DNA of 46,975 nucleotides from Candidatus Woesearchaeota archaeon CG_4_10_14_0_2_um_filter_33_13. GTDB lineage: Archaea; Nanobdellota; Nanobdellia; Woesearchaeales; GW2011-AR9. Below are positions 35,401 through 41,520 of the stretch, piece by piece; the first letter of the stretch is position 1, and the number at the start of each line of letters is the position of its first letter. Under the pieces are notes generated by a model. That model was not told the DNA's origin and ran no database searches. It saw only the letters and a list, made by a program, of their open reading frames with translations. The stretch lies in the NCBI GenBank assembly GCA_002792115.1, contig PFNQ01000044.1:1-46975 (forward strand), written 5' to 3'. The translations under genes and the position numbers were made by a program.

Positions 35401-35748
35401 TTGTTGTTGGTCTTTAGCTAAAATCTGTCGATTAAGTGCAGAAACTGTTTGTTCCATCTCTTTAAGATTCTGCTGTTTTTGTTGCAGTTGTTTCTTAGTT
35501 TCGTTAAGAGAATTATGAAATTGGTGTAAAGTCTTACTTACTTTTACTTTTTTTTTCCTAAGATGCTGATGCCTAATTTTTGTTTCTTCAGCTTTGAGAA
35601 CTTTACTAGCTTGCTGTTCTTCCTTCTCTAACCTAGAAATCTCTTTTTTTTCTTGAGAAATACTTGAATTTAAAACTGCTAAAAGAGCTCTATTCGTTTC
35701 AGAGTAAAGACTATGCCCACTTTTTTTAACTATCACCATCTTTTTCAT
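32419..35748 (-). CDS. 1,109-residue coiled-coil protein
   Basis: Almost the whole protein (about 30-1000) is heptad-patterned, rich in Lys, Glu and Gln. No Walker A, Walker B, ABC signature or zinc hook is visible, so it is not an SMC or Rad50. Near the end is a K/V-rich strand-like stretch (TIVKTVVRVRKVPVIKK), then a short globular-looking tail (LGKLSDKEISKFARSKNFIR and following). It has no signal peptide or membrane span. A TATA box TATATAAG (35772-35779, minus) is centred 26 nt before the ATG. It opens the operon with the KaiC-like ATPase and hemerythrin. It may be a cytoplasmic scaffold or filament on which the KaiC protein acts; that is an inference. Confidence 0.8.
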   Translation of the reverse strand: MKKMVIVKKSGHSLYSETNRALLAVLNSSISQEKKEISRLEKEEQQASKVLKAEETKIRHQHLRKKKVKVSKTLHQFHNSLNETKKQLQQKQQNLKEMEQTVSALNRQILAKDQQQEQLDEDLELRLTRLVKNNQDEINRIVKEKKTRDLHIISLKKKQDLIKKDIEKKEKALISQDKKESVLEQQKLKQLQINQEKELARKGRELKLYQNKIEVQKRKIALLNSEREKIEQFVSTLTLSTPKLIKNGINYPPQLKGLFLQGKKEVLAFEAKKDGLSQKGKQTHQQLINSKEKIITEIQGLKKRKTLLENEIQKDKVVTLRIDDLNKQLKEEEGSLQAQQNRFNELLNKVKEGKTALKGIKGNIVQEKSKLSQEDSKKQHFELAKAEVVGLLNQYKQEFDDLQNKKKELEKKATLLEKNKQQMLTQVETDSLKLKETKERAESSLVDLENKKKSELAQVDSLLKKIKQQEQSIFLDNKKVEEINISLNKFKSSPDWTEVVLGFRKQKEKVRNEINLTQQAVDKERKEIGEIKQGAEQYCTKINQKIKAIKSLQGNILKERSKHKAKLESINQSLSQIKSTVDHISERENLIKSKKEPTLNTNIKGIQENISRMVEDISKIKQEYSSSLTIKQDIEKEITELNKKQLEHSSKIKETQKLLSSNQYSLEKEKRKYVVLLKEEKALNQVVGLIQLKLKKLDNVKKEYIQDKNQISLAKSKIKAEVRSYLMGLQKQIKLAGIKRISSIRKRVALEKSRTEINKQNKSVEKKELDQLIIEKEKQFQEKHNQFQLLLKRQQDKIDLIKKVGFNRINMINKDIAKIQQSIKADENQIKKQQKDSSLRRSQVKKRLSERKHQLAKEEEKLKSNKSKSKNTTTSIQRQIAHLNEEIKFIINHSAQLKTEQERIAAEFKAKDDQSKMLNKIVNEKVKRIKEKRKLKQELRQLELILSDELKGKIEQEAQKIAKVDTAEKVREIRSVKNKELAEQKKLLNSSANKRIDILRKNKSKELAEQKELLVKAKAHPKIIVKIKRIKVKPKTIVKTVVRVRKVPVIKKVRVIKRELSHKDKKNMQAFLENTDNLLGKLSDKEISKFARSKNFIRYKKIMEKYNIK

Positions 35749-35814
35749 TAAGGCTTAACACCTCATAGATTATATAAGATAATATTTTAAGGTTTAAAAA
35801 AGTATCTATATTTT

Positions 35815-35839
35815 AACTTTGGTTTAAACAACCAAAGTT
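35815..35839. other. 8-bp perfect inverted repeat between two genes
   Basis: AACTTTGG and CCAAAGTT are separated by 9 nt. The repeat lies about 30 nt after the stop of the 270-residue protein and about 36 nt upstream of the TATA box of the coiled-coil gene. It could be a terminator hairpin or an operator. No T-run follows on the minus strand, which favours an operator. Confidence 0.45.
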
Positions 35840-35866
35840 GAGTTGAAAATCATTAAAAATAACATT

Positions 35867-36679
35867 TTATTTTAAAGAAATCACTTTGTCAAACAAAGGG
35901 CATAATTGGTTATACAAAGTAGTTGGTATGGATTCATTTATGACTATCCAAATAATTTTATATCCTTTTTCTCTAGCATGATCATTTACAGAACTTACAA
36001 ATCGAGTAATTACTTGTGGTGTGTGGTAAGTTGGCATGGATGAAAGGGAATCAAATAAAACAAATAAATTCTTGATTCTTTTAGCCGTTTCAGTAATCAC
36101 AATAGATAATTTGACTAACTCTTCCGGTTTAAGATTTATGTCCTCATTATTTGGTATTCCGCTACAATTAACAAAGATAATCTTATTTGGATCAACACCA
36201 TGCTCTTTTAATGTTGCTTTTGTATATTTTGGAACTTTATTGTATGAAACATACAAGAATCTGTGACTCTTTTCTAAAGTTAGCAGATCAATTATGTCTT
36301 TAAAATAATTTCCTACTGTATCACTTATCAGAATACAATCTCTTTTTTCTAACTCCTTAACGACAGAAAATATTTTGCTTTTTATGTGTTCAGTAGATTC
36401 TCTTTTAATTTTTAATTTTTTCCCTTTTGTACCTTTCCCTGCTTTAACTTCCTTTACTTTTAAATCGGTTTTTTTGACAATATCAATCATCTCTTCAACC
36501 GCAATCATGTGCCTTTTTTCATCTTCAATGATGCTCTGTATAGTTTTGATAACTTTTTTGTCAGTTAATTTTTTGATATCTTTACTATAGACATCTCTAG
36601 CTAACTTCTCAAAATCATATTGAAACTTCAGTTTTTTTAATAATTCTTTTTTATAATCCATCTTCTTTTTTGAGAGCAT
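35867..36679 (-). CDS. Ferritin-like helical domain fused to a degenerate KaiC-like domain
   Basis: 270 residues. Residues about 8-70 form two long helices with FEKLARDVY and, 30 residues later, EDEKRHM; E-x-x-H and the E...Y pattern resemble one half of a rubrerythrin/ferritin-like di-iron bundle. After a Lys/Gly linker (75-95) comes a RecA-like core without Walker A (CILISDTVGNYFKDI), with a Walker B-like strand LFDSLSSM followed by YHTPQVITRFVSSV. The same block occurs in the 226-residue protein at 28673-29353. The 82-residue gene overlaps its start. An internal ATG at 36661 would shorten it by six residues. Metal binding is inferred; a half-bundle would need to pair with another subunit. 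Confidence 0.65.
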   Translation of the reverse strand: MLSKKKMDYKKELLKKLKFQYDFEKLARDVYSKDIKKLTDKKVIKTIQSIIEDEKRHMIAVEEMIDIVKKTDLKVKEVKAGKGTKGKKLKIKRESTEHIKSKIFSVVKELEKRDCILISDTVGNYFKDIIDLLTLEKSHRFLYVSYNKVPKYTKATLKEHGVDPNKIIFVNCSGIPNNEDINLKPEELVKLSIVITETAKRIKNLFVLFDSLSSMPTYHTPQVITRFVSSVNDHAREKGYKIIWIVINESIPTTLYNQLCPLFDKVISLK

Positions 36680-36899
36680 ATTTAACTAATCCAGAAAAGG
36701 CCTTAGAATGTTCAACACTTTCTGTCCTTAAAAGTTTTAAACGATTTTTTAATTCTGTTTCCGTCTTTTTATCAAATTTAGCTTTATCAATTAACTCTTC
36801 CAATTCCGCAATATTGGTCATGTTGGGAATATCTTCTAAAGATACTGCTTCTTCAAATAGAATAATTGCTTTTTTGGAAGAAAGTTTTTTTATTGTCAT
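36651..36899 (-). CDS. Small helical protein overlapping the ferritin-like/KaiC-like gene
   Basis: 82 residues, helical, charged. The second half (LLRTESVEHSKAFSGLVKYA) has the look of a ferritin-like helix, with E and H one turn apart. It overlaps the next gene by 29 nt (or 11 nt if that starts at 36661), so translation may be coupled. Together, this protein's helices and the two N-terminal helices of the next could complete a four-helix bundle. A TATA-like GATATATAAAC (36944-36954) would give a leader of about 24 nt. No family recognised. Confidence 0.55.
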   Translation of the reverse strand: MTIKKLSSKKAIILFEEAVSLEDIPNMTNIAELEELIDKAKFDKKTETELKNRLKLLRTESVEHSKAFSGLVKYALKKEDGL

Positions 36900-36963
36900 A
36901 ATCTACTATTGCCTCTGTTGATATCTTTAGAAAAGATTTTTTTGTTTATATATCTTTTGATAC

Positions 36964-37698
36964 TTAGACTTGAATTTTTTTCGCCTTCAACAAATAAACC
37001 TTTTCGGCAATCATTCTTAAGTTTTCAATATCTTCTCGATTGTAATCAATAAGTAAGTCTAAATACTCTCTGTCGCCAGAAGCGTGGAAAGCTTTCCATA
37101 ACTCTACGGGATTGCCATAAAGGTGTGAAGGACGTTTCAAATTAAGTTTTCTTTCTACTTCCTTAAGTCCTCCAACAAAACCAAGACTCACACATAATGG
37201 CTTTAAGTCTAGATGTGGGATCTTTATTTTGACATCAAAATCTAACTGTTTCTTCAATTTTGGCAAATCAAATGAAGAACCATTGAATGTAATTAGTAAT
37301 TTAAACTTTAATAACTCCTTCTCCAAACTTTCCTTAGATAAATTAGCACCTTTAACAAAGAAATTTGAGTTGTAATAATCAGAAATTCCCACCAAAATAA
37401 CTTTGCCGTAAGAATCAATTTCTATATCTAAAAAACCAGTTTCTTCTCGGAAATAGTCGTAAATCCGCCACATCTCTTTGTTCGGAAATTTTCCGACAAA
37501 ATAAGCAGAATTATCTTCCATCAACGCTTGTTGTGCTTCTTTGATCTGTCGATCATAATAAGATTTCTTTTCAATAGCAATTCCTTTAATCTCTTTACAT
37601 TTCAAAAAGTCAGCCCAGTCTTTAACTCCCTGTTTCCAAATACTTTTTTCTTTTTTACTGCTTACCTTTTCTAGAAAAATGAAAGATTTCCGAATCAT
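36964..37698 (-). CDS. RNase H-fold (YprB-like) predicted 3'-5' exonuclease
   Basis: 244 residues. DnaQ/RNase H-like motifs are in order: D91 and E93 in FLDIEID (motif I), D144 in FNGSSFDLP (motif II) and D223 in DYNREDIENL (motif III). This set is typical of the YprB/RNase_H_2 family, often associated with DNA or RNA trimming. The N-terminus MIRKSFIFLE followed by a W-x-x-G-V-x-x-W pattern also fits the family. I start at the ATG at 37698, not at the longer frame's ATG at 37743: the TATA box TTATATA (37721-37727) is centred 26 nt upstream of 37698, and the extra 15 residues do not look like the family. Confidence 0.85.
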   Translation of the reverse strand: MIRKSFIFLEKVSSKKEKSIWKQGVKDWADFLKCKEIKGIAIEKKSYYDRQIKEAQQALMEDNSAYFVGKFPNKEMWRIYDYFREETGFLDIEIDSYGKVILVGISDYYNSNFFVKGANLSKESLEKELLKFKLLITFNGSSFDLPKLKKQLDFDVKIKIPHLDLKPLCVSLGFVGGLKEVERKLNLKRPSHLYGNPVELWKAFHASGDREYLDLLIDYNREDIENLRMIAEKVYLLKAKKIQV

Positions 37699-37762
37699 GG
37701 CTGTCTTTTGAGCAATATTGTATATAATAGTTATGTTTGTCATTCTAGGATTAAAAAGAAAC

Positions 37763-37770
37763 TTTAAATA
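37763..37770 (+). promoter_or_regulatory. TATA-like box ahead of the candidate RNA gene
   Basis: TTTAAATA is centred about 26 nt upstream of position 37792, almost exactly where the left arm of the candidate RNA begins. Confidence 0.5.
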
Positions 37771-37789
37771 AAATCGTGGTTTACTACTG

Positions 37790-37886
37790 TTTACTGTTTG
37801 CAGGAGAATTGATCTTCACTTGCCGACCTTTGATCTTCGGATCTTAGATACGCTTGTGTTGAGATACTTCGGATGCAAACAGTAAA
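37790..37886 (+). ncRNA. Candidate structured small RNA (unknown family)
   Basis: A 97-nt segment is bounded by perfect inverted arms TTTACTGTTTGCA (37790-37802) and TGCAAACAGTAAA (37874-37886). Inside, I can pair GAA/UUC, AUCUU/GAGAU and CAC/GUG with small bulges, leading to a GAUC-UUCG-GAUC hairpin with a cUUCGg tetraloop. The result is one long rod. It is clearly richer in G and C than the flanking DNA, as RNA genes usually are in AT-rich genomes. A TATA-like box sits 26 nt ahead and a T-rich run (TTTCTTTTA) follows. I find no C/D boxes and no clear H/ACA layout. A miniature transposon with 13-nt ends is the main alternative. Confidence 0.5.
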
Positions 37887-37990
37887 TTTCTTTTAATATT
37901 AGTTCTATATTTATTAATTTTATAATTTGTTCTATACTTCTTCTCTCGTACAACAAATCTTATATACCTTTATTTCATTATAGTATTCAA

Positions 37991-37997
37991 GGGGTGG
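37991..37997 (+). promoter_or_regulatory. Ribosome binding site before the original SPFH start
   Basis: GGGGTGG lies 5 nt before the ATG at 38003. That ATG now opens a short dead-end frame, but removal of one 10-nt repeat copy would make it the start of the SPFH protein. Confidence 0.55.
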
Positions 37998-38002
37998 TTA
38001 TA

Positions 38003-38780
38003 ATGGTAAATTTTTTGATGTTTGGGATTTTAAATCCAATTAAATCCAATAGTAATTATACTTGTGTTAATAATTTTATCCAGTTTAAAGGTTGTTAAAG
38101 AGTATGAACGCGGAGTTAAGTTCACTTTAGGTAAATATACTGGGACAATGGGTCCTGGGTTAAGGATGATTTTTCCTGTAATTCAAGCTTGGGAAAGGGT
38201 TGACTTAAGAGTTAAGGCTGTTGATGTTCCAGATCAAGATTGTATTACTAAAGATAATGTTTCTGTAAAGGTTAATGCAGTTTTATATTTTAAGGTTTCA
38301 GAAGCGGAAAAAGCGATTATAAAAGTTGAAAATTATTTTTATGCCACATCCCAATTATCACAAACGACTATGCGAGATGTAGTTGGTGAAGTGACTTTAG
38401 ATGAATTACTAAAAGAAAGGGATAAGATTTCTCATCGTATTCAACAAATTGTTGATAAAGCAACCGATCCATGGGGTATTAAAGTAGAGTCTGTAGAACT
38501 AAAACATATTGAATTGCCAGATGACATGAAAAGAACCATGGCTAAAGAGGCAGAAGCAGAAAGAGAAAAAAGAGCCGTTATCATTACTGCAGAAGGAGAA
38601 GTTATGGCTGCTAAAAACATGTCTAAAGCTGCAGAAATGCTTTCAAAGGTTCCTGGAGCATTACATCTGAGAACATTGCAAAGTATTAATGATATCTCTT
38701 CCGATCAAAGTAATACGGTGGTCTTTGCAGTTCCTTTAGAAATATTAAAATCTTTTGAAGGATTTTATAAGAATAAATAA
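38003..38780 (+). CDS. SPFH/stomatin-like protein, 5' end broken by a 10-bp duplication
   Basis: As the sequence stands, the intact frame begins at a GTG at 38064 and gives 238 residues starting in the middle of a membrane span. The SPFH core is clear: VVKEYERGVKFTLGKYTGTM, then the band-7 strands and an A/E/K/R-rich helix (AKEAEAEREKRAV). The frame is open back to 38034 but has no ATG there. TAAATCCAAT is directly repeated (38031-38050). Deleting one copy joins it to the ATG at 38003 and gives MVNFLMFGILNPIVIILVLI then ILSSLKVVKEYERG, a normal stomatin N-terminus of a 255-residue protein. Stomatins scaffold membrane microdomains. No NfeD-type protease partner is adjacent. Confidence 0.85.
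38031..38050 (+). repeat. Frame-breaking 10-nt tandem duplication in the SPFH gene
   Basis: TAAATCCAAT occurs twice in a row. Ten is not a multiple of three, so the second copy shifts the SPFH frame. One copy would restore it. Confidence 0.85.
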
Positions 38781-39581
38781 CTAAAATAAATAAACTTTAT
38801 TTTTTTTAATGATTTTCTTCAATCGATTCTGAGTTTTAATTTTATTGCGAATCATATGATTATTACGGTTTAAAACTTTTTTTATTTCCTTTAATTCGTT
38901 TTTCTTCTGTTCAACTTCCTTAACGCCTTGCTTAACTGCATTATCAATCCTTTGTTCTTCTTCTTTAACAATTTCTTTATTCTTCTCAAGAACTTTTTTT
39001 TCTTTTTTAATGTCTTCAATCTTCTCCTTAGATTTTAAGTTAGCTAATCTTGCCCACCACTTTTTTGTAAGAAGACCGATTCCCGTAAAAATTAAAAATA
39101 AAACCACCAACAATAATATTGCTGCTAAGATTGTGATGGTATCAATTGGAACATGTGAATAAATTATAGCTATTGTTACATAAGAAACTAGATTGATAGC
39201 CAATGGTGAAGAAATGATGTAGGCAGTTTTTTTAGGAACAAAATGACTAAAGTTCATGAACAATAATATCAATCCTACGACTAACAACAATGTTACTAAA
39301 ATTGTTGCACCACCAAAATCAACAAAATTCTGGACGCTTCCGGGAGTGGTTGATTCAAATATTTCTCTAAACAAGTTCATTGAGACAAAAATTAAAATTA
39401 AACTATTGCCCAAAGCAGTGTTCCACCCTAATTCTTCGTCTGTATATTTAGAAAAGTAAATTGTCATTAATGCCATGACCATAACTAATGGGATGATTAT
39501 CCAAAACATCTCAGAATGTGTAGACGGACTTTTTAAAAGTTCCAAGAACCTGTTTACAAACATGATAAAATAATCTTCCAT
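38781..39581 (-). CDS. Polytopic membrane protein with a cytoplasmic coiled-coil tail
   Basis: 266 residues. About five hydrophobic segments (in 25-45, 58-72, 92-110, 122-142, 146-172) are followed by a basic, heptad-rich tail (about 180-266) that should be cytoplasmic. A conserved-looking loop TDEELGWNTALGNSLILIFV sits near the second span. A TATA-like TTTATTAA (39602-39612 region) is centred about 26 nt before the ATG. The gene is convergent with the SPFH gene, and the stops are adjacent. I do not recognise the family. Confidence 0.7.
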   Translation of the reverse strand: MEDYFIMFVNRFLELLKSPSTHSEMFWIIIPLVMVMALMTIYFSKYTDEELGWNTALGNSLILIFVSMNLFREIFESTTPGSVQNFVDFGGATILVTLLLVVGLILLFMNFSHFVPKKTAYIISSPLAINLVSYVTIAIIYSHVPIDTITILAAILLLVVLFLIFTGIGLLTKKWWARLANLKSKEKIEDIKKEKKVLEKNKEIVKEEEQRIDNAVKQGVKEVEQKKNELKEIKKVLNRNNHMIRNKIKTQNRLKKIIKKNKVYLF

Positions 39582-39665
39582 ATCAAAACAATTATTTTGA
39601 GATTAATAAACTTAACTAACTAATTTTTAAGAACAGATTTTATCTTTAACACCATTTTCGATTCT

Positions 39666-40757
39666 CTACAAATCAATAATAATCTTTTTACTTTTCAAAT
39701 CAACTTTCTTAATCTTTTTAATCTTCTTTAGCTCTTCTTCAATCTCTTTCCATTCCTTGCCATCATTTCGCGATTGCTTGACAAAATCTAACATTTTATG
39801 CAAAGGTTGATACTGTGCGTAAACAGTTTCTCCTTTTTTTGTATTTATTGTAATGCTGTCTTCTTGTTTTTTGATTGATCCTTCTTGTGCTTTAATCATG
39901 GTCATAATGGTTTTTATCTTGTTGTTATATGGAGAAGTAGTTTTAAATGGGTCAATTGTATCTAAAGCAGCACTATAAGAATCAAACCTTTCCTTCTCTG
40001 TCATTTCGGAGAGGGAAAAAGGAGTAATCTGATCATCGTAGAGATAACCTTGCGGTTTCTTAAGCTTCTCTAACATCTCTCCAATAGTTTTAACAATAAT
40101 TTTGACTTCCGTTTCTGTAACATCTCCTGGCAATTTACTTTTATCTACAGAAGCAAGTTTGCAAATCTCTTCAGAATATACTCCCCCGAAACCTAGTTCT
40201 ATAGCTAAAGATGTAGCTAAATTATTCTTCTCACTACTCTTTAACAATCCCAAAAGCTTTTCATCAGTGATATCTTTCCAATTTACTCCATGTGATGGAA
40301 ATACATATTTCTCGCCAACTTTAACAACTCTATCTCTCCAGGTCTGTCTTTCTAAAGCAGCAATAATGTTGTTGTCCAAATCAGTCATTACCAAATTCCC
40401 TTTGGCGTATAGTTCTATAATCATGATGTACTTTTGACTTTTCTCTAACTCTATTACAACTACTCTGTCTGCCTCATATTGTGTTATAGAGTTGATTGTA
40501 GCGTTGCTAAGATATTTACGTAATTGCATACAAAAAGACGAGGGTTTTAATGGTGCGTCATCCTTAATTTTGGTTAAGCAAAGATATTTTCCAGGAATAA
40601 TTTTTAATAACTTTTTACCTTCTCCTTGAGCATGTAACTGAAAAAGCAACTCTTTCTTTTCCTGATGATAAATTTGTGTTAACTTTCCCCCAACTAAAAA
40701 TTGTAGTTCATTAACTACTGCCGCTAGTTCTAAGGAAGATATGCTTATTTTTGCCAT
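39666..40757 (-). CDS. rqcH: RqcH/NEMF-like protein lacking the C-terminal NFACT-R domain
   Basis: 363 residues. RqcH/NEMF/Rqc2 proteins bind stalled large ribosomal subunits and tRNA and add C-terminal tails to nascent chains. The NFACT-N domain is clear: SSLELAAVVNELQFLVGGKL at the start and D97-R98 in QYEADRVVVIEL, the same numbering as the D97/R98 pair needed by B. subtilis RqcH. A helix-hairpin-helix-like region (about 180-240) and a coiled coil (about 280-350) follow. The usual archaeal protein continues with another 250-300 residues (second coil and NFACT-R); here it stops after the first coil with a clean stop. A TATA box (TATATAAA, about 40779-40788) is centred 26 nt upstream. Confidence 0.88.
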   Translation of the reverse strand: MAKISISSLELAAVVNELQFLVGGKLTQIYHQEKKELLFQLHAQGEGKKLLKIIPGKYLCLTKIKDDAPLKPSSFCMQLRKYLSNATINSITQYEADRVVVIELEKSQKYIMIIELYAKGNLVMTDLDNNIIAALERQTWRDRVVKVGEKYVFPSHGVNWKDITDEKLLGLLKSSEKNNLATSLAIELGFGGVYSEEICKLASVDKSKLPGDVTETEVKIIVKTIGEMLEKLKKPQGYLYDDQITPFSLSEMTEKERFDSYSAALDTIDPFKTTSPYNNKIKTIMTMIKAQEGSIKKQEDSITINTKKGETVYAQYQPLHKMLDFVKQSRNDGKEWKEIEEELKKIKKIKKVDLKSKKIIIDL

Positions 40758-40795
40758 AAAACTAGAATTGTTGTTTGATTTTATATAGTTTTGTA

Positions 40796-40831
40796 AAATA
40801 AACTATGAAATAAACTATGAAATAAACTACA
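40796..40831 (-). repeat. Three 12-nt tandem repeats upstream of the RqcH-like gene
   Basis: On the plus strand AAATAAACTATG occurs twice perfectly and a third time with its end altered. The array lies just upstream of the TATA box of the RqcH-like gene. Confidence 0.75.
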
Positions 40832-40883
40832 ACATAAACCATAAACTCAATTGATTTAAAGAATATTAAGATAAACAAAAAAA

Positions 40884-40959
40884 TGGAGCGCCCGGAGGGA
40901 CTCGAACCCTCGATCTAAAGCTCTGCAGGCTCTCGCATTAGCCACTTTGCCACGGACGC
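40884..40959 (-). tRNA. tRNA-Cys (anticodon GCA), CCA encoded
   Basis: 76 nt. Acceptor stem GCGTCCG/CGGGCGC (7 bp with one G-U), D-stem GCA/TGC, anticodon stem AGAGC/GCTTT around loop CTGCAGA with anticodon GCA, T-arm GAGGG-TTCGAGT-CCCTC, discriminator U73 (the Cys identity base) and an encoded CCA. No intron. It lies between the RqcH-like gene and the zinc-ribbon gene on the same strand. Confidence 0.97.
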
Positions 40960-40981
40960 ACTAAAACATCCGAGAAGGTCG

Positions 40982-41368
40982 TTATTTATATAATTTACTG
41001 ATTGGATTGCTTTGTTTTGTAACTGTAGCGTTAGTAGTGTCCATCCTAGCCTTACTACTATAATTCTCTAAACGATCAGCCTTTCCACAATATGGGCAGA
41101 AAACTTTGTGTAATGTTCCCGCTTTGATTGTGTCTATTCTGAAAGAATAATTACATCTTGAACAGGATAATAATTTTACTTCACCAAGAGTATTCTTTAC
41201 AGGTTGTGTATTAGTTATCGGGGTTTTAGCAGTTTTATTCTTAATTGCGTTACAACAATCTTCACAAACAAGACTATTTGTATCTTTATCTTTAGGCACT
41301 AATCTAACCTTATCTAAGGTCACAACAGCTTTACATTTCTCACAAGTTCTGGTTTTGCGGATGTCCAT
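40982..41368 (-). CDS. Double zinc-ribbon protein
   Basis: 128 residues. Two pairs of C-x-x-C: CEKC...CEDC in the first 40 residues, and CSRC...CPYC in the middle (around 70-95). Each set of four cysteines should bind one zinc. The C-terminal 35 residues are polar and probably flexible. There is no enzymatic motif, so a role in nucleic-acid or protein binding is likely. It lies just upstream of tRNA-Cys, and a shared transcript is possible. No family recognised. Confidence 0.7.
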   Translation of the reverse strand: MDIRKTRTCEKCKAVVTLDKVRLVPKDKDTNSLVCEDCCNAIKNKTAKTPITNTQPVKNTLGEVKLLSCSRCNYSFRIDTIKAGTLHKVFCPYCGKADRLENYSSKARMDTTNATVTKQSNPISKLYK

Positions 41369-41520
41369 CTTTTTTCACTTCTTTTTCTAACCAATTTTGG
41401 TTCATTTATTTTACGCAAATTAGCCATTAAGCTAATTCTACCTCTATTTAACTTTAAATCAGTAAAATTACTATTTAAGCTTATCTTTAATAAAATCAAC
41501 TGAATTACTTAAGAATAAAC

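Noticed and set aside
32419-35748. Coiled-coil protein as an SMC, Rad50 or MukB-like ATPase
   Set aside because: No Walker A or B, no ABC signature and no hinge or zinc hook; only coiled coil with a short tail.
35815-35839. The 8-bp inverted repeat as a rho-independent-like terminator of the 270-residue gene
   Set aside because: No T-run follows on the transcribed strand, and archaeal termination usually relies on T-tracts alone. It is kept only as an unexplained inverted repeat.
37699-37743. Upstream ATG (37743) of the RNase H-fold gene
   Set aside because: The TATA box lies between this ATG and the one at 37698, so a transcript from it would not include the longer start. The extra residues do not resemble the family.
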